From Streptomyces sp. NBC_00659 (GTDB taxonomy: Bacteria; Actinomycetota; Actinomycetes; Streptomycetales; Streptomycetaceae), in assembly GCF_036226925.1 (NCBI RefSeq), contig NZ_CP109031.1, forward strand, positions 7,998,001-8,062,000: a stretch of 64,000 bases of DNA, given 5' to 3'. The position numbers and the translations under genes were made by a program. Below the pieces are notes generated by a model. It was given only the letters and a program-made list of their open reading frames with translations. It was not told the origin of the DNA and ran no database searches. Shown piece after piece: positions 33,151 through 41,553 of the stretch. The first letter of the stretch is position 1; the number at the start of each line of letters is the position of its first letter.

Positions 33151-34353
33151 CTAGCGTTCGAGGACGAGGGCGAGGCCCTGGCCCACGCCGATGCAGAGGG
33201 TGGCAACTCCAACTCCGGTGCCCTTGCGGGCGAGTTGGTGGGCAACGGTTCCGGCGAGCCGGGCACCGGAGGCGCCGAGGGGGTGGCCGAGGGCGATGGC
33301 GCCGCCCTGCGGGTTGAGGATCGCGGGGTCGAACTCGGGCCACTCGGCGAGGCAGCCGAGTACCTGCGCGGCGAAGGCCTCGTTGAGCTCCAGGACCGAC
33401 AGGTCGTCAAATCCCTTGCCCGCCTTGGCCAGAGCGCGGTTCACGGCCTCGACGGGGGCGAGTCCGAAGTACTGCGGGTCGGTCGCGGACACGCCCGTCG
33501 CGGACACCCGGGCGAGGGGTTCGCGTCCGGTGGCCCGAAGCCCCTCCGCGTCGGTCAGCAGCAGGGCGGCGGCCCCGTCGTTCAGGGGTGAGGCGTTGGC
33601 GGCGGTCACCGTGCCCCCTTCCGCGCGGAAGGACGGCTTGAGCCGGGCCATGGCGTCGAGGGACGCGTCGGCGCGGACGCATTCGTCGGCGCCGAACACG
33701 ACCGGACCGCCCTTGCGGCCGGGCAGGGACAGGGGAGCGATCTCGGCGTCGAACAGGCCCTCCGTCTGGGCCCGGGCCGCCTTCCGGTGGCCGGCGAGGG
33801 CGAACTCGTCCTGCCGCTCGCGGGTGATCCCGTGCTTGTCGGCGATGAGTTCGGCGGACTCGCCGAGGGGGATGGTCCACTGCGGGTCCATGCGCGGGTT
33901 GACCATGCGCCAGCCGAGCGTGGTGGAGTACAGCTCGGCGTGCCCGGCCGGGAACGGCCGATCGCTCTTGGGCAGGACGTAGGGCGCGCGGGTCATCGAC
34001 TCGACGCCACCGGCCAGGGCGATGGAGGCGTCGCCGAGGGCGATGGCGCGGGCCGCCTGGATGACGGCTTCGAGGCCGGAGGCACACAGCCGGTTGACGG
34101 TCACGCCCGGCACCGAGGTGGGCAGTCCGGCCAGGAGGGCGGCCATCCGGCCCACGTTCCGGTTCTCCTCGCCCGCGCCGTTGGCGTTGCCGAAGTACAC
34201 GTCGTCGATCCGCGCCGGGTCCAGGTCCGGGGTCCGGGCGAGGAGTTCGCGGACGGTGTGGGCCGCCAGGTCGTCCGGGCGGACGGCGGCCAGCGAGCCG
34301 CCGTACCTGCCGAAGGGCGTCCGTACGGCGTCGACGATGTAGACGTCCTTCAT
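33151..34353 (-). CDS. pcaF: 3-Oxoadipyl-CoA thiolase PcaF
   Basis: A 400-residue thiolase completing the beta-ketoadipate pathway: 3-oxoadipyl-CoA plus CoA gives succinyl-CoA and acetyl-CoA. Active-site residues: nucleophilic cysteine in [11 protein letters not shown] near 90, histidine in [16 protein letters not shown] near 355, and the second cysteine in LCIGVGQG near 388. The ATG at 34353 overlaps the pcaJ stop by ATGA. A second thiolase of the beta-oxidation type lies at 60196, but the operon context makes this one pathway-specific. Confidence 0.95.
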   Translation of the reverse strand: MKDVYIVDAVRTPFGRYGGSLAAVRPDDLAAHTVRELLARTPDLDPARIDDVYFGNANGAGEENRNVGRMAALLAGLPTSVPGVTVNRLCASGLEAVIQAARAIALGDASIALAGGVESMTRAPYVLPKSDRPFPAGHAELYSTTLGWRMVNPRMDPQWTIPLGESAELIADKHGITRERQDEFALAGHRKAARAQTEGLFDAEIAPLSLPGRKGGPVVFGADECVRADASLDAMARLKPSFRAEGGTVTAANASPLNDGAAALLLTDAEGLRATGREPLARVSATGVSATDPQYFGLAPVEAVNRALAKAGKGFDDLSVLELNEAFAAQVLGCLAEWPEFDPAILNPQGGAIALGHPLGASGARLAGTVAHQLARKGTGVGVATLCIGVGQGLALVLER

Positions 34354-35000
34354 GACCCGATCCCCTCCGCGACGACGACCTCGGCGGCGGTCTTCGCCGC
34401 GATCTCACCGGCCGTGACACCCGGAGCGGTCTCGACCAGCAGCAGCCCGGCGGGTGTGATGTCGAGGACGCCCAGGTCGGTGATGACGCGGTTGACGCAC
34501 GCCTTCCCGGTGAGCGGCAGCTCGCACTCACGGAGGATCTTGGGCGAGCCGTCCTTGGCGGTGTGTGTCATCACGACGATGACCGTCCGGGCTCCGTGGA
34601 CGAGGTCCATCGCCCCGCCGATGCCGGTGATCATCTTGCCGGGGACGGCCCAGTTGGCGAGGTCGCCGCCGGCCGACACCTGCATCGCGCCCAGCACCGC
34701 GACGTCGATGTGCCCGCCCCGGATCATCCCGAAGGACAGCGCGGAGTCGAAGTACGAGGCACCCGGCAGGACCGTGACGGTCTCCTTGCCCGCGTTGATG
34801 AGGTCGGGGTCGACCTGGTCCTCGGCGGGGTAGGGGCCGGTGCCCAGAATGCCGTTCTCCGACTCCAGGATCACCTCGACACCGGCGGGGAGGTGGTTGG
34901 GGATCAAGGTCGGCAGGCCGATGCCGAGGTTGACGTACTGGCCGTCCTTCAGTTCACGCGCGGCGCGGGCCGCCATCTCTTCCCTGCTCCAGGCCATCAC
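34350..35000 (-). CDS. pcaJ: 3-Oxoadipate CoA-transferase beta subunit PcaJ
   Basis: A 216-residue family I CoA-transferase beta subunit; with PcaI it moves CoA from succinyl-CoA to 3-oxoadipate. The catalytic glutamate is in SENGILG near residue 48, and the oxyanion region GIGLPTL near 28. The start is either GTG 35000, overlapping the pcaI stop as GTGA, or the next codon ATG 34997. SCOT-type transferases for acetoacetate look very similar; the pca context decides the substrate. Its end overlaps pcaF by 4 bases. Confidence 0.94.
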   Translation of the reverse strand: MMAWSREEMAARAARELKDGQYVNLGIGLPTLIPNHLPAGVEVILESENGILGTGPYPAEDQVDPDLINAGKETVTVLPGASYFDSALSFGMIRGGHIDVAVLGAMQVSAGGDLANWAVPGKMITGIGGAMDLVHGARTVIVVMTHTAKDGSPKILRECELPLTGKACVNRVITDLGVLDITPAGLLLVETAPGVTAGEIAAKTAAEVVVAEGIGS

Positions 35001-35779
35001 TCGCTCACCGTCCCGTCCGCCGCGGACGCCGAGACCGTCCGCTTCTCGATCATCTTGGCGTCCGCCTGCTCGCGGGTCAGGGCCACGACGCGCTGCACGA
35101 AGATGCCGGGCAGGTGCACGGCGTCCGGATCGATCCCGCCCGGCTCCACGAGCTCCTCGACCTCGGCGATCGTCACCCGGCCGGCCATCGCGGCGAGCGG
35201 ATTGAAGTTCCGGGAGGACTTGTTGAAGACGAGGTTGCCGTGCCGGTCGCCCTTCGCGGCCCGTACCAGCGCGAAGTCGGTGCGGATGCCGTGCTCCAGT
35301 ACGTACGGGGTGCCGTCGAACTCGCGTACCTCCTTCGGCGGCGAGGCCTTCGTGACGCCGCCGTGGCCGTCGTACCGCCAGGGCAGTCCGCCGTCGGCGA
35401 CCTGGGTGCCGACCCCGGCGGGCGTGTAGAAGGCGGGGATGCCGGCACCGCCCGCGCGCAGCCGCTCGGCCAGCGTCCCCTGCGGGATCATCTCGACCTC
35501 CAGCTCGCCGGCCAGATACTGCCGGGCGAACTCCTTGTTGCCGCCGATGTACGAGCCGGTGACCCGGGCGATGCGTCCGGCGGCGAGCAGGGTCGCGAGC
35601 CCGGAGTCCATGGCCCCGCAGTTGTTGGAGACGACCCCGAGTCCTTGGACGCCACGCTCGTGGAGGGCCTCGATCAGCACGTTCGGAACGCCGCTGAGGC
35701 CGAATCCGCCGACCGCGAGGGTCGCGCCGTCCGGTACATCGGCCACCGCCTCCAGTGCCGTGGCGACCACCTTGTCCAT
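34997..35779 (-). CDS. pcaI: 3-Oxoadipate CoA-transferase alpha subunit PcaI
   Basis: A 260-residue family I CoA-transferase alpha subunit and first gene of the pcaIJFHGBL operon. The CoA-binding region [10 protein letters not shown] is near residue 25 and the SNNCG motif near 51, with RGGAG-type loop [16 protein letters not shown] near 107. ATG 35779 has only a weak ribosome site (GAGG about 9 bases upstream). A 24-bp inverted repeat lies 36-60 bases upstream, probably the PcaV operator. Together with pcaJ it couples the pathway to the citric acid cycle through succinyl-CoA. Confidence 0.95.
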   Translation of the reverse strand: MDKVVATALEAVADVPDGATLAVGGFGLSGVPNVLIEALHERGVQGLGVVSNNCGAMDSGLATLLAAGRIARVTGSYIGGNKEFARQYLAGELEVEMIPQGTLAERLRAGGAGIPAFYTPAGVGTQVADGGLPWRYDGHGGVTKASPPKEVREFDGTPYVLEHGIRTDFALVRAAKGDRHGNLVFNKSSRNFNPLAAMAGRVTIAEVEELVEPGGIDPDAVHLPGIFVQRVVALTREQADAKMIEKRTVSASAADGTVSE

Positions 35780-35815
35780 CCGTGAAGCCTCATCTCTCCC
35801 GAGTGTCCGGCGCCA

Positions 35816-35839
35816 AATTAATCAGGGCACTGAGTAATT
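35816..35839. promoter_or_regulatory. Probable PcaV operator before pcaI
   Basis: AATTAATCAG-GGCA-CTGAGTAATT, arms matching at 9 of 10 positions. The AT-rich outer parts are unusual for this genome and probably overlap the pcaI promoter. Position between pcaI and the MarR gene fits a divergent repressor site. Confidence 0.75.
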
Positions 35840-35963
35840 CTGCGAGGTGTTCAACACGCTGCCATCCGGACTTCGGTCCGTCAAGACTTCGGATCGATGC
35901 AGCAAAACGAAGGGTCGACAAGGTCGACAGGGGTGGGACAGCCGCCAGGGAGGGCAGGTATCG

Positions 35964-35980
35964 TTCAGTGCACCAACGAA
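35964..35980. promoter_or_regulatory. Possible second PcaV site near pcaV promoter
   Basis: TTCAGTGCACCAACGAA shares the TCAG-n-GCAC core with the palindrome at 35816 and has partly symmetrical ends (TTC/GAA). It lies about 105 bases before pcaV, so it could serve autoregulation. Weaker than the first site. Confidence 0.4.
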
Positions 35981-36085
35981 TTCAGGGCATCGATGAACGC
36001 GGAGCGCCCCCGAGACGCGGGGCATCGACGCACACCACCCCGGTGCGGCGCGTTCACCGGCGCGTACCGGACCCGAGGAGCGCAC

Positions 36086-36550
36086 ATGGCCGCGGTGGAC
36101 CTCTCCACCCACCCCGGGCACCTTGCCCGGCGACTCCAGCAGGCGCACTACCTGCTGTGGAACACGATGGTCTCCGAGGAGATCACCTCGCCCCAGTTCG
36201 CGGTCCTGAACGCGCTGGTCGCCGAGCCCGGCCTCGACCAGCGCACGGTGGGGGAGCGGGTGGGACTCGACCGGTCCACGATCGCCGAGGTCATCAGCCG
36301 GCTCGGGCGCCGCGCGCTGCTGGACAAGGTGCGCGACCCGCAGGACGGACGGCGCTTCCTGCTGCGCCTCACGGACGAGGGGCTGCGTGTCCACCGGAAG
36401 CTGACCGTGCGCACCGCGCGCATGAACCAGGTCTTCCTGGCTCCCCTCTCCACCGAGGAACAGGATCTCTTCTTCGACCTCATCCAACGCGTCTCGGACG
36501 CCGCCGAGGGGCTCCGCAACCCAGGGGAACCCCTCCGTGCGCAGCACTGA
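36086..36550 (+). CDS. pcaV: MarR-family protocatechuate-responsive repressor PcaV
   Basis: A 154-residue MarR winged-helix repressor divergent from pcaI. The recognition region is LDQRTVGERVGLDRSTIAEV near residues 52-70, and the wing has DPQDGRRF near 85. The N-terminus HPGHLARRLQQAHYLLW carries Arg15 at the place where, as I recall, studied PcaV binds its aromatic ligand. ATG 36086 has GAGGAG 5 bases upstream. By family precedent it represses pcaIJFHGBL and is released by protocatechuate. A palindrome at 35816 is the likely target. No TTA codon or truncation. Confidence 0.93.
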   Translation: MAAVDLSTHPGHLARRLQQAHYLLWNTMVSEEITSPQFAVLNALVAEPGLDQRTVGERVGLDRSTIAEVISRLGRRALLDKVRDPQDGRRFLLRLTDEGLRVHRKLTVRTARMNQVFLAPLSTEEQDLFFDLIQRVSDAAEGLRNPGEPLRAQH

Positions 36551-36642
36551 GGGCTGACGTCCGCCCGAGCGGGGGCCGGAGCCGGAGCGGCGGCTCGATC
36601 GGCCCGTCCGCCCCAGGGTGCCCACGCCCGGGCGCCCGGGGC

Positions 36643-37626
36643 TCACGCCTTGGCGAGGACCACCCACACCTGCCCCGGGGCGAAGTTCATCGGCGTACCG
36701 TCCGGACTGGTGAACCGGGTGCCGTCGGCCGCCTCGGGACGCGTCCAGTTCGCGTCGAAGGCGCGGCCGTCGCGCAGTACCCGGGCCGTGCCCGAGCCCA
36801 CCGACTCCGTGAACGGAGTGTTGTTGCCGAGGAAGTCGTGGTACCTCGACGCGCGCACCTTCACGTACTGGATGACCACCGTCGCCGGAGCCACCGAGGT
36901 GCCGTCGGTCGTCACCGTCGGCGTGCCGTCCATCGCCACCAGCCAGCGCTCGCGGTCGGCGGACCAGGTGAAGGTGAAGCGGGCCGACGGGAAGCGGACC
37001 GTGCGGGAGGTCTCGGGGGTGCCGCCCTTGGGTGCCGCGCCGAAACGGAAGCCCGTGGTCAGCGCGGCGTCGCCGGGCGCGGAGTCCATCAGCCGCCGCG
37101 GGCGCAGATACAGATTGTGCGGCGCGGCCTTGCCCGTGCCCCGGTACCAGGCGTCGGGCACCTTCCCCGCCGGCTCGGGATCCAGCGGAGCGTCGTCGAT
37201 CAGCGGCAGCAGCTTGTGCTGGGCCCCGGAGAAGGCGAGCGTCGGCTCGTGGAACTGTCCCAGCAGTTCGAGATCCGACTCGCGGGCACTGCGCACGGGC
37301 CCGACGCTGTCGGGCAGGGTGGTCGCGAAGACCGCCATCAGCCGGCTCAGACCGCCCTCGACCTGCTCCGCGTAGACCACGTCCGCCGCGTCGAGCCCCG
37401 TCTGGGGACGGGCGTCGGGCGCGTTGTCGATCTTCACGGCGAGTACCGGGCCGGTGTTCGCGATGCCGGTCCCGCTGTCGCTCGGGCTCTGGCTCGGGGA
37501 CCGGCTCTCGTCGGCAGCTCCGCCGCCCGAGGTGCAGCCCGTCATCAGTGAGCCCGTGACCGTGACGGCCAGCAGTCCCGCCGTCCATGCGCCACGCCGC
37601 GTCCGAACCGACTCTCGTATGCCCAC
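36643..37626 (-). CDS. DUF3048 lipoprotein
   Basis: A 327-residue DUF3048 (YerB-like) lipoprotein. Residues 1-31 are a lipoprotein signal with lipobox LMTGC; a Ser-rich linker follows, then the two DUF3048 parts: VLAVKIDNAPDARPQTGLDAADVVYAEQ (split motif, residues 60-87), PVRSARESDLEL near 108, and the C-terminal domain beginning near 215 (FTFTWSADRERW), ending FAPGQVWVVLAKA. It should face outward on the cell membrane. Function of the family is unknown; secreted wall or sporulation-linked roles have been proposed for relatives. It is convergent with pcaV with a 92-base GC-rich spacer. Confidence 0.93.
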   Translation of the reverse strand: MGIRESVRTRRGAWTAGLLAVTVTGSLMTGCTSGGGAADESRSPSQSPSDSGTGIANTGPVLAVKIDNAPDARPQTGLDAADVVYAEQVEGGLSRLMAVFATTLPDSVGPVRSARESDLELLGQFHEPTLAFSGAQHKLLPLIDDAPLDPEPAGKVPDAWYRGTGKAAPHNLYLRPRRLMDSAPGDAALTTGFRFGAAPKGGTPETSRTVRFPSARFTFTWSADRERWLVAMDGTPTVTTDGTSVAPATVVIQYVKVRASRYHDFLGNNTPFTESVGSGTARVLRDGRAFDANWTRPEAADGTRFTSPDGTPMNFAPGQVWVVLAKA

Positions 37627-37744
37627 CGTGCCACCTGTCCCGTGCCATCGATTGTGCGTCCATCAGTTCATCGGTGGCCATACCCGATCGTTTCTGATTG
37701 CGCGCGGCGACTGAGTTGATCGGCTCAGCGGGACGATCCGTGCA

Positions 37745-37784
37745 GGGTCGAAAAGGGTCGAAGAGGGCCGAAGAGGGTCGCGGA
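37745..37784. repeat. 10-bp tandem repeat between DUF3048 and ligase genes
   Basis: Four consecutive units of GGGTCGAAGA type (GGGTCGAAAA, GGGTCGAAGA, GGGCCGAAGA, GGGTCGCGGA). The 10-base period is close to one helical turn. It lies downstream of the ligase stop and upstream of the DUF3048 start. May be simple slippage or a binding site. Confidence 0.5.
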
Positions 37785-37808
37785 GGAAGCGGCTCCGTGT
37801 GCGGTGCG

Positions 37809-38879
37809 TCAGCTCCGCGGCCCCAGGATCTCCGCCAGGTCGTAGCCGACCGGCTCCTCCAGCTGCCCGTACGTGCAGCTCTCGGCGGTGCGGTCGGGGC
37901 GCCATCGGCGGAAGCGGGCCGTGTGGCGGAACCGTACGCCGTTCTCCATGTGGTCGTAGGCCACCTCGGCCACCCGCTCGGGCCGGACCGGGATCCAGGA
38001 CAGGTCCTTCTTCGCCGACCATCTGCTCGGCGCCCCCGGCAGCCGGGCCGTCTCGTGCGCCGACTCCTGGGCCCAGGCCGCCCACGGATGCCCGGCCGCG
38101 TCCTCCAGCCGCAAGGGCTCCAGCTCCTCCACCAGTTCCGCCCGCCGCTTCATGGTGAACGCGGCGCTCACACCCACGTGCTGGAGCGTGCCCCCCGTGT
38201 CGTACAGGCCGAGCAGCAGCGACCCGACGACCGGTCCGCTCTTGTGGAAGCGGTACCCCGCGACGACGACGTCCGCCGTCCGCTCGTGCTTGATCTTGTA
38301 CATGGCACGCTCGTCCCGCAGATACGGCAGCGTGAGCGGTTTCGCCACGACCCCGTCGAGCCCCGCCCCCTCGTACTGCCCGAACCACCGCTGCGCCACC
38401 TCGCGGTCCGTGGTCGCGGGCGCCACGTGCACCGGTGCCGTCACCCCGGACAACGCCTTCACCAGCAGCGCGCGCCGCTCGCTCAGCGGCACCTCGAGCA
38501 GCGAGGCGTCGGCCAGTGCCAGCATGTCGAAGGCCACGAAGGAGGCGGGGGTCTTCTCGGCCAGCATGCGCACCCGTGAGTCCGCCGGGTGGATCCGCTC
38601 CGAGAGCGCGTCGAAGTCGAGCCGTCCGTCCCTGGCGATCAGGATCTCCCCGTCCATCACACAGCGCTCCGGCAACCGCTCCCGCAGCGCCTCGACGAGC
38701 TCCGGAAAATACCTGGTCAGCGGCTTTCCGGTGCGGCTGCCGATCTCCATCTCGTCGCCGTCGCGGAACACGATGGCCCGGAACCCGTCCCACTTCGCCT
38801 CGTAATGCATGTCCGGCGGGATCTTCGCCACCGACTTGGCGAGCATCGGCTTCACGGGGGGCATCACCGGCAGATCCAT
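37809..38879 (-). CDS. ATP-dependent DNA ligase (LigC/LigD-ligase type)
   Basis: A 356-residue ATP-dependent DNA ligase equal to the ligase module of LigD, stand-alone. The adenylated lysine is Lys29 in motif I EAKWDGFR; later motifs are VAFDMLAL (III-like), AGLDGVVAKP (IV) and YKIKHERTAD (V). The OB-fold domain follows from about 210. No polymerase or phosphoesterase module is fused; a separate PolDom gene lies 2.7 kb away at 41554, so end-joining functions are split between genes. A Ku gene is not in the window. The opposite-strand neighbours do not suggest an operon. Confidence 0.93.
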   Translation of the reverse strand: MDLPVMPPVKPMLAKSVAKIPPDMHYEAKWDGFRAIVFRDGDEMEIGSRTGKPLTRYFPELVEALRERLPERCVMDGEILIARDGRLDFDALSERIHPADSRVRMLAEKTPASFVAFDMLALADASLLEVPLSERRALLVKALSGVTAPVHVAPATTDREVAQRWFGQYEGAGLDGVVAKPLTLPYLRDERAMYKIKHERTADVVVAGYRFHKSGPVVGSLLLGLYDTGGTLQHVGVSAAFTMKRRAELVEELEPLRLEDAAGHPWAAWAQESAHETARLPGAPSRWSAKKDLSWIPVRPERVAEVAYDHMENGVRFRHTARFRRWRPDRTAESCTYGQLEEPVGYDLAEILGPRS

Positions 38880-39071
38880 ACTTCGACTCTAAGAGCCGTC
38901 CATGGTGTCCGCCTGTTGCGTCTTCGGTCCGGCAGGAGGCGGCTGTCCTGCGGTTTTGCGGCCGTTTCGCGGCCGCACCGGAGCCGGGGGTCCCGCCGGA
39001 GGCCGAGGCGTCCGGCGGGACGGACGGGGCAGACCTGTCCCGCTTCCTTGCGACGGGACGGCCGACCGGGG

Positions 39072-40574
39072 TCAGTCGAAGTAGTCCGGCTGGGTCTGGA
39101 CGTTCAGCTCGTCCAGCCGCACCCGCTTGGCGGGGTCCGTGCGCCGGTCGCTGATCTTCAGCACGTCGAAGCCCTTGGTGATGTCGTTGGAGTAGATGTG
39201 GCCGTTGTAGTAGTACGCCGACCAGGCACCGCCGATGGTCAGTCCGGTGGTGGACAGCGGTCCGCGCTCGAAGAAGGCGATCTCCTTCGGGTTCGAGGAG
39301 TCGGTGAAGTCCCAGACCGAGACGCCGCCCTGGTACCAGGCCTGGACCATCAGGTCCTTGCCCTTGACCGGGATCAGCGAGCCGTTGTGGGCGACGCAGT
39401 TCTCGGTGGCCGCCTGGTGGCGGGGGATCTTGTAGTAGCTGCGGAAGATCAGCTTGCGCTGGTCGCCCTTGCCGACGATGTCGTAGATGCCGTCCGCGCC
39501 GCGGTTCGGGCCGATCTCGGCGTTGCAGGTGGCCGCGCCGCCGCCACCCAGCTCGTCGGTGAAGACGACCTTGTTCGCCTTCTGGTTGAAGGTCGCCGAG
39601 TGCCAGAACGCGAAGTTGACGTTGTCCTGGACCCGGTCGATGACCCTCGGGTTCGCCGGGTCCTCGATGGAGAACAGGATGCCGTCACCCATGCAGGCAC
39701 CGGCGGCCAGGTCCTTCTCCGGCAGCACGGTGATGTCGTGGCAGCCGGTGGTCTTGGACACGCCCGGGTTGGTGGGCGAGCCCGGGTTGCCGCCGCCGTC
39801 CGGGCCCTCGCCCGGGAAGAGCACGGGGAAGTTCACGACCGCCGCCCGCTCGGGGGCCTTGCGCGGCACCTTGATGACGGAGATGCCGTCGTGCGGGGGC
39901 TGGCAGTCGGGGTAGGTGGCGTTCGGCGAGTACGAGGAGACGTACACGTAGACGTTCCTGCGCTCGGGTACCAGGGTGTGGGTGTGCGAGCCGCAGGCGG
40001 TCTCGACGGCGGCGACGTACTTCGGGTTCCTCTTGTCGCTGATGTCGAAGATCTTCATGCCCTCCCAGGAGGACTTCTCGGTCGCGGGCTGCGTGGTGCT
40101 GTTGCAACTGCTGTCGCTGCGCGAGGAGTCGGTGGAGAGGAAGAGCAGGTCGCCGGAGACGGAGATGTCGTTCTGCGAGCCCGGGCAGAGCACCTGCGCG
40201 ACGGTCTTCGGCGCCCTGGGGTCGGTGATGTCGAAGATGCGGAAACCGTCGTAGTTGCCGGCGAAGGCGTACCGGCCCTGGAAGGCCAGGTCCGAGTTGA
40301 AGCCCGGAAGTACGTCCTTGGGGATGTTGGCGAGGTGTTCGATGTTGTCGGAGTGGACGATCTCGTCCTGTCCGGGTATCTCGCCGTCGGCGATCGCATC
40401 GGCCGCCCGGGCCCGCGCCTCCTGCGACACCTGGCGTTCCGCGGCCGGGCCGTCCCCGGGGTCGGGGGTGGCGGCCGCGGGGACGGCCGTCAGGAGTGCC
40501 GCGAGGAGTCCGGCACAGGCCGCGACGACACCCAGTCGTCTGTGCCGCGTTCGGGGATGGTTTAACAGGGTCAC
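39072..40574 (-). CDS. Secreted LVIVD-repeat protein with TTA codon
   Basis: A 500-residue exported protein with a signal peptide (hydrophobic core VVAACAGLLAALLTAVPAAA near residue 20) and LVIVD/choice-of-anchor-type beta repeats, for example YDGFRIFDITDPRAPKTV and GMKIFDISDKRNPKYV, implying a propeller-like fold; several cysteines suggest disulfides. GTG 40574 is the start because GGAGG lies 5-6 bases upstream; the ATG at 40586 is part of that ribosome site. Codon 4 is TTA (40563-40565), the only TTA I found in a gene here, so translation should depend on bldA tRNA. It is divergent from a DUF305 lipoprotein. Function unknown. Confidence 0.93.
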   Translation of the reverse strand: MTLLNHPRTRHRRLGVVAACAGLLAALLTAVPAAATPDPGDGPAAERQVSQEARARAADAIADGEIPGQDEIVHSDNIEHLANIPKDVLPGFNSDLAFQGRYAFAGNYDGFRIFDITDPRAPKTVAQVLCPGSQNDISVSGDLLFLSTDSSRSDSSCNSTTQPATEKSSWEGMKIFDISDKRNPKYVAAVETACGSHTHTLVPERRNVYVYVSSYSPNATYPDCQPPHDGISVIKVPRKAPERAAVVNFPVLFPGEGPDGGGNPGSPTNPGVSKTTGCHDITVLPEKDLAAGACMGDGILFSIEDPANPRVIDRVQDNVNFAFWHSATFNQKANKVVFTDELGGGGAATCNAEIGPNRGADGIYDIVGKGDQRKLIFRSYYKIPRHQAATENCVAHNGSLIPVKGKDLMVQAWYQGGVSVWDFTDSSNPKEIAFFERGPLSTTGLTIGGAWSAYYYNGHIYSNDITKGFDVLKISDRRTDPAKRVRLDELNVQTQPDYFD

Positions 40575-40586
40575 TGCAACCTCCAT

Positions 40587-40751
40587 TGTCGCCGTTCACG
40601 GGGGAACGGTTCACGGTCCTCCGAAGTATCGCCTTCATCATGCACAGATCAAAGATGGGTAATGCGTTCGTCATGAATCCCGCCGGTGATCGATGCGAGG
40701 ATCCATGAGTGTCAGTCAGGTTCGTCAACTCCCCCGCACCAGGAGGTCGTT
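40587..40751. promoter_or_regulatory. Divergent promoter region LVIVD/DUF305
   Basis: 165 bases between two genes for exported proteins. It is relatively AT-rich in its middle (CATGCACAGATCAAAGATGG, TCATGAATCC), consistent with two divergent promoters, but I cannot assign boxes with confidence. Confidence 0.5.
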
Positions 40752-41390
40752 GTGTTCAGAAGCCGGGCGCCCCTCGCTACCGCGCTGCTCGTGATCGCCC
40801 TCGCCGGCTGTGACGCGGACACCGGCAACAGGTCCGCTGACGGCGGCGGACCTTCGGTGATCGTCCCCGGCGCGCCGGGCGAGGAGAACCGCACGCTCTC
40901 CGCCGGCGAGGCGGCCGCTCAGCGCGCCGACGACGACACCCCCAACTCGGCCGACGTGTCGTACGCCCGGATGATGATCCAGCATCACACCCAGGCCCTG
41001 GAGATGACCGGGCTCGTCCCGGACCGCGCCCGGTCGGGGGACCTCAAACGCCTCGCCCTGCGTATCTCCGCGGCCCAAGGCCCCGAGATCGAGGCCATGC
41101 GGGGCTGGCTGAAGACACACGGCGAGACGGAGGCCGGGGATGCCGGGGGCCACCAGCACACCGGGATGCCGGGAATGGCGACCGAGGCCCGGTTGAAGGA
41201 GTTGCGGGCGGCCCGCGGCGCGGACTTCGACGCCCTCTTCCTCACCCTGATGATCACTCACCACGAGGGAGCCATCACCATGGCCACCGACGTCAAGGCG
41301 CAGGGCAACAACCTGCTGATCGAGGAGATGGCCGATGACGTGGTGGCCCAGCAGACCAGCGAGATCACCCGCATGCGCGCGATGCGATAG
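40752..41390 (+). CDS. DUF305 lipoprotein
   Basis: A 212-residue DUF305 protein, a ferritin-like helical bundle family found with metal handling. The lipobox IALAGC is near residue 18. The two family signatures are MMIQHHTQALEM near residue 78 and MITHHEGAITMA near 172, each with a histidine pair expected to bind metal. GTG 40752 follows AGGAGG at a 5-base gap; an in-frame ATG at 40686 would hide the signal peptide. A His/Met-rich link (GGHQHTGMPGM, near 140) hints at copper. It is divergent from the LVIVD-repeat gene, and both products are exported, so they probably work together. Confidence 0.93.
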   Translation: MFRSRAPLATALLVIALAGCDADTGNRSADGGGPSVIVPGAPGEENRTLSAGEAAAQRADDDTPNSADVSYARMMIQHHTQALEMTGLVPDRARSGDLKRLALRISAAQGPEIEAMRGWLKTHGETEAGDAGGHQHTGMPGMATEARLKELRAARGADFDALFLTLMITHHEGAITMATDVKAQGNNLLIEEMADDVVAQQTSEITRMRAMR

Positions 41391-41553
41391 GGCCTGTCGT
41401 CTTTTGGATCCTGTCGTTCGGATCATGTGGCGGGACGCGGGGCAGGGCACCGATCGGCATCTTCCCCCCGAGTGTCCACCGCTCGTCGATTCCGTGCGGC
41501 GCGGGCATCCGCCCGGTGTGCGGGGCCCGCGAGCTGCGCCTACCGTGGCTCGC

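Noticed and set aside
40575..40586. ATG 40586 as the LVIVD protein start
   Set aside because: That ATG is part of the ATGGAGG ribosome site serving GTG 40574.
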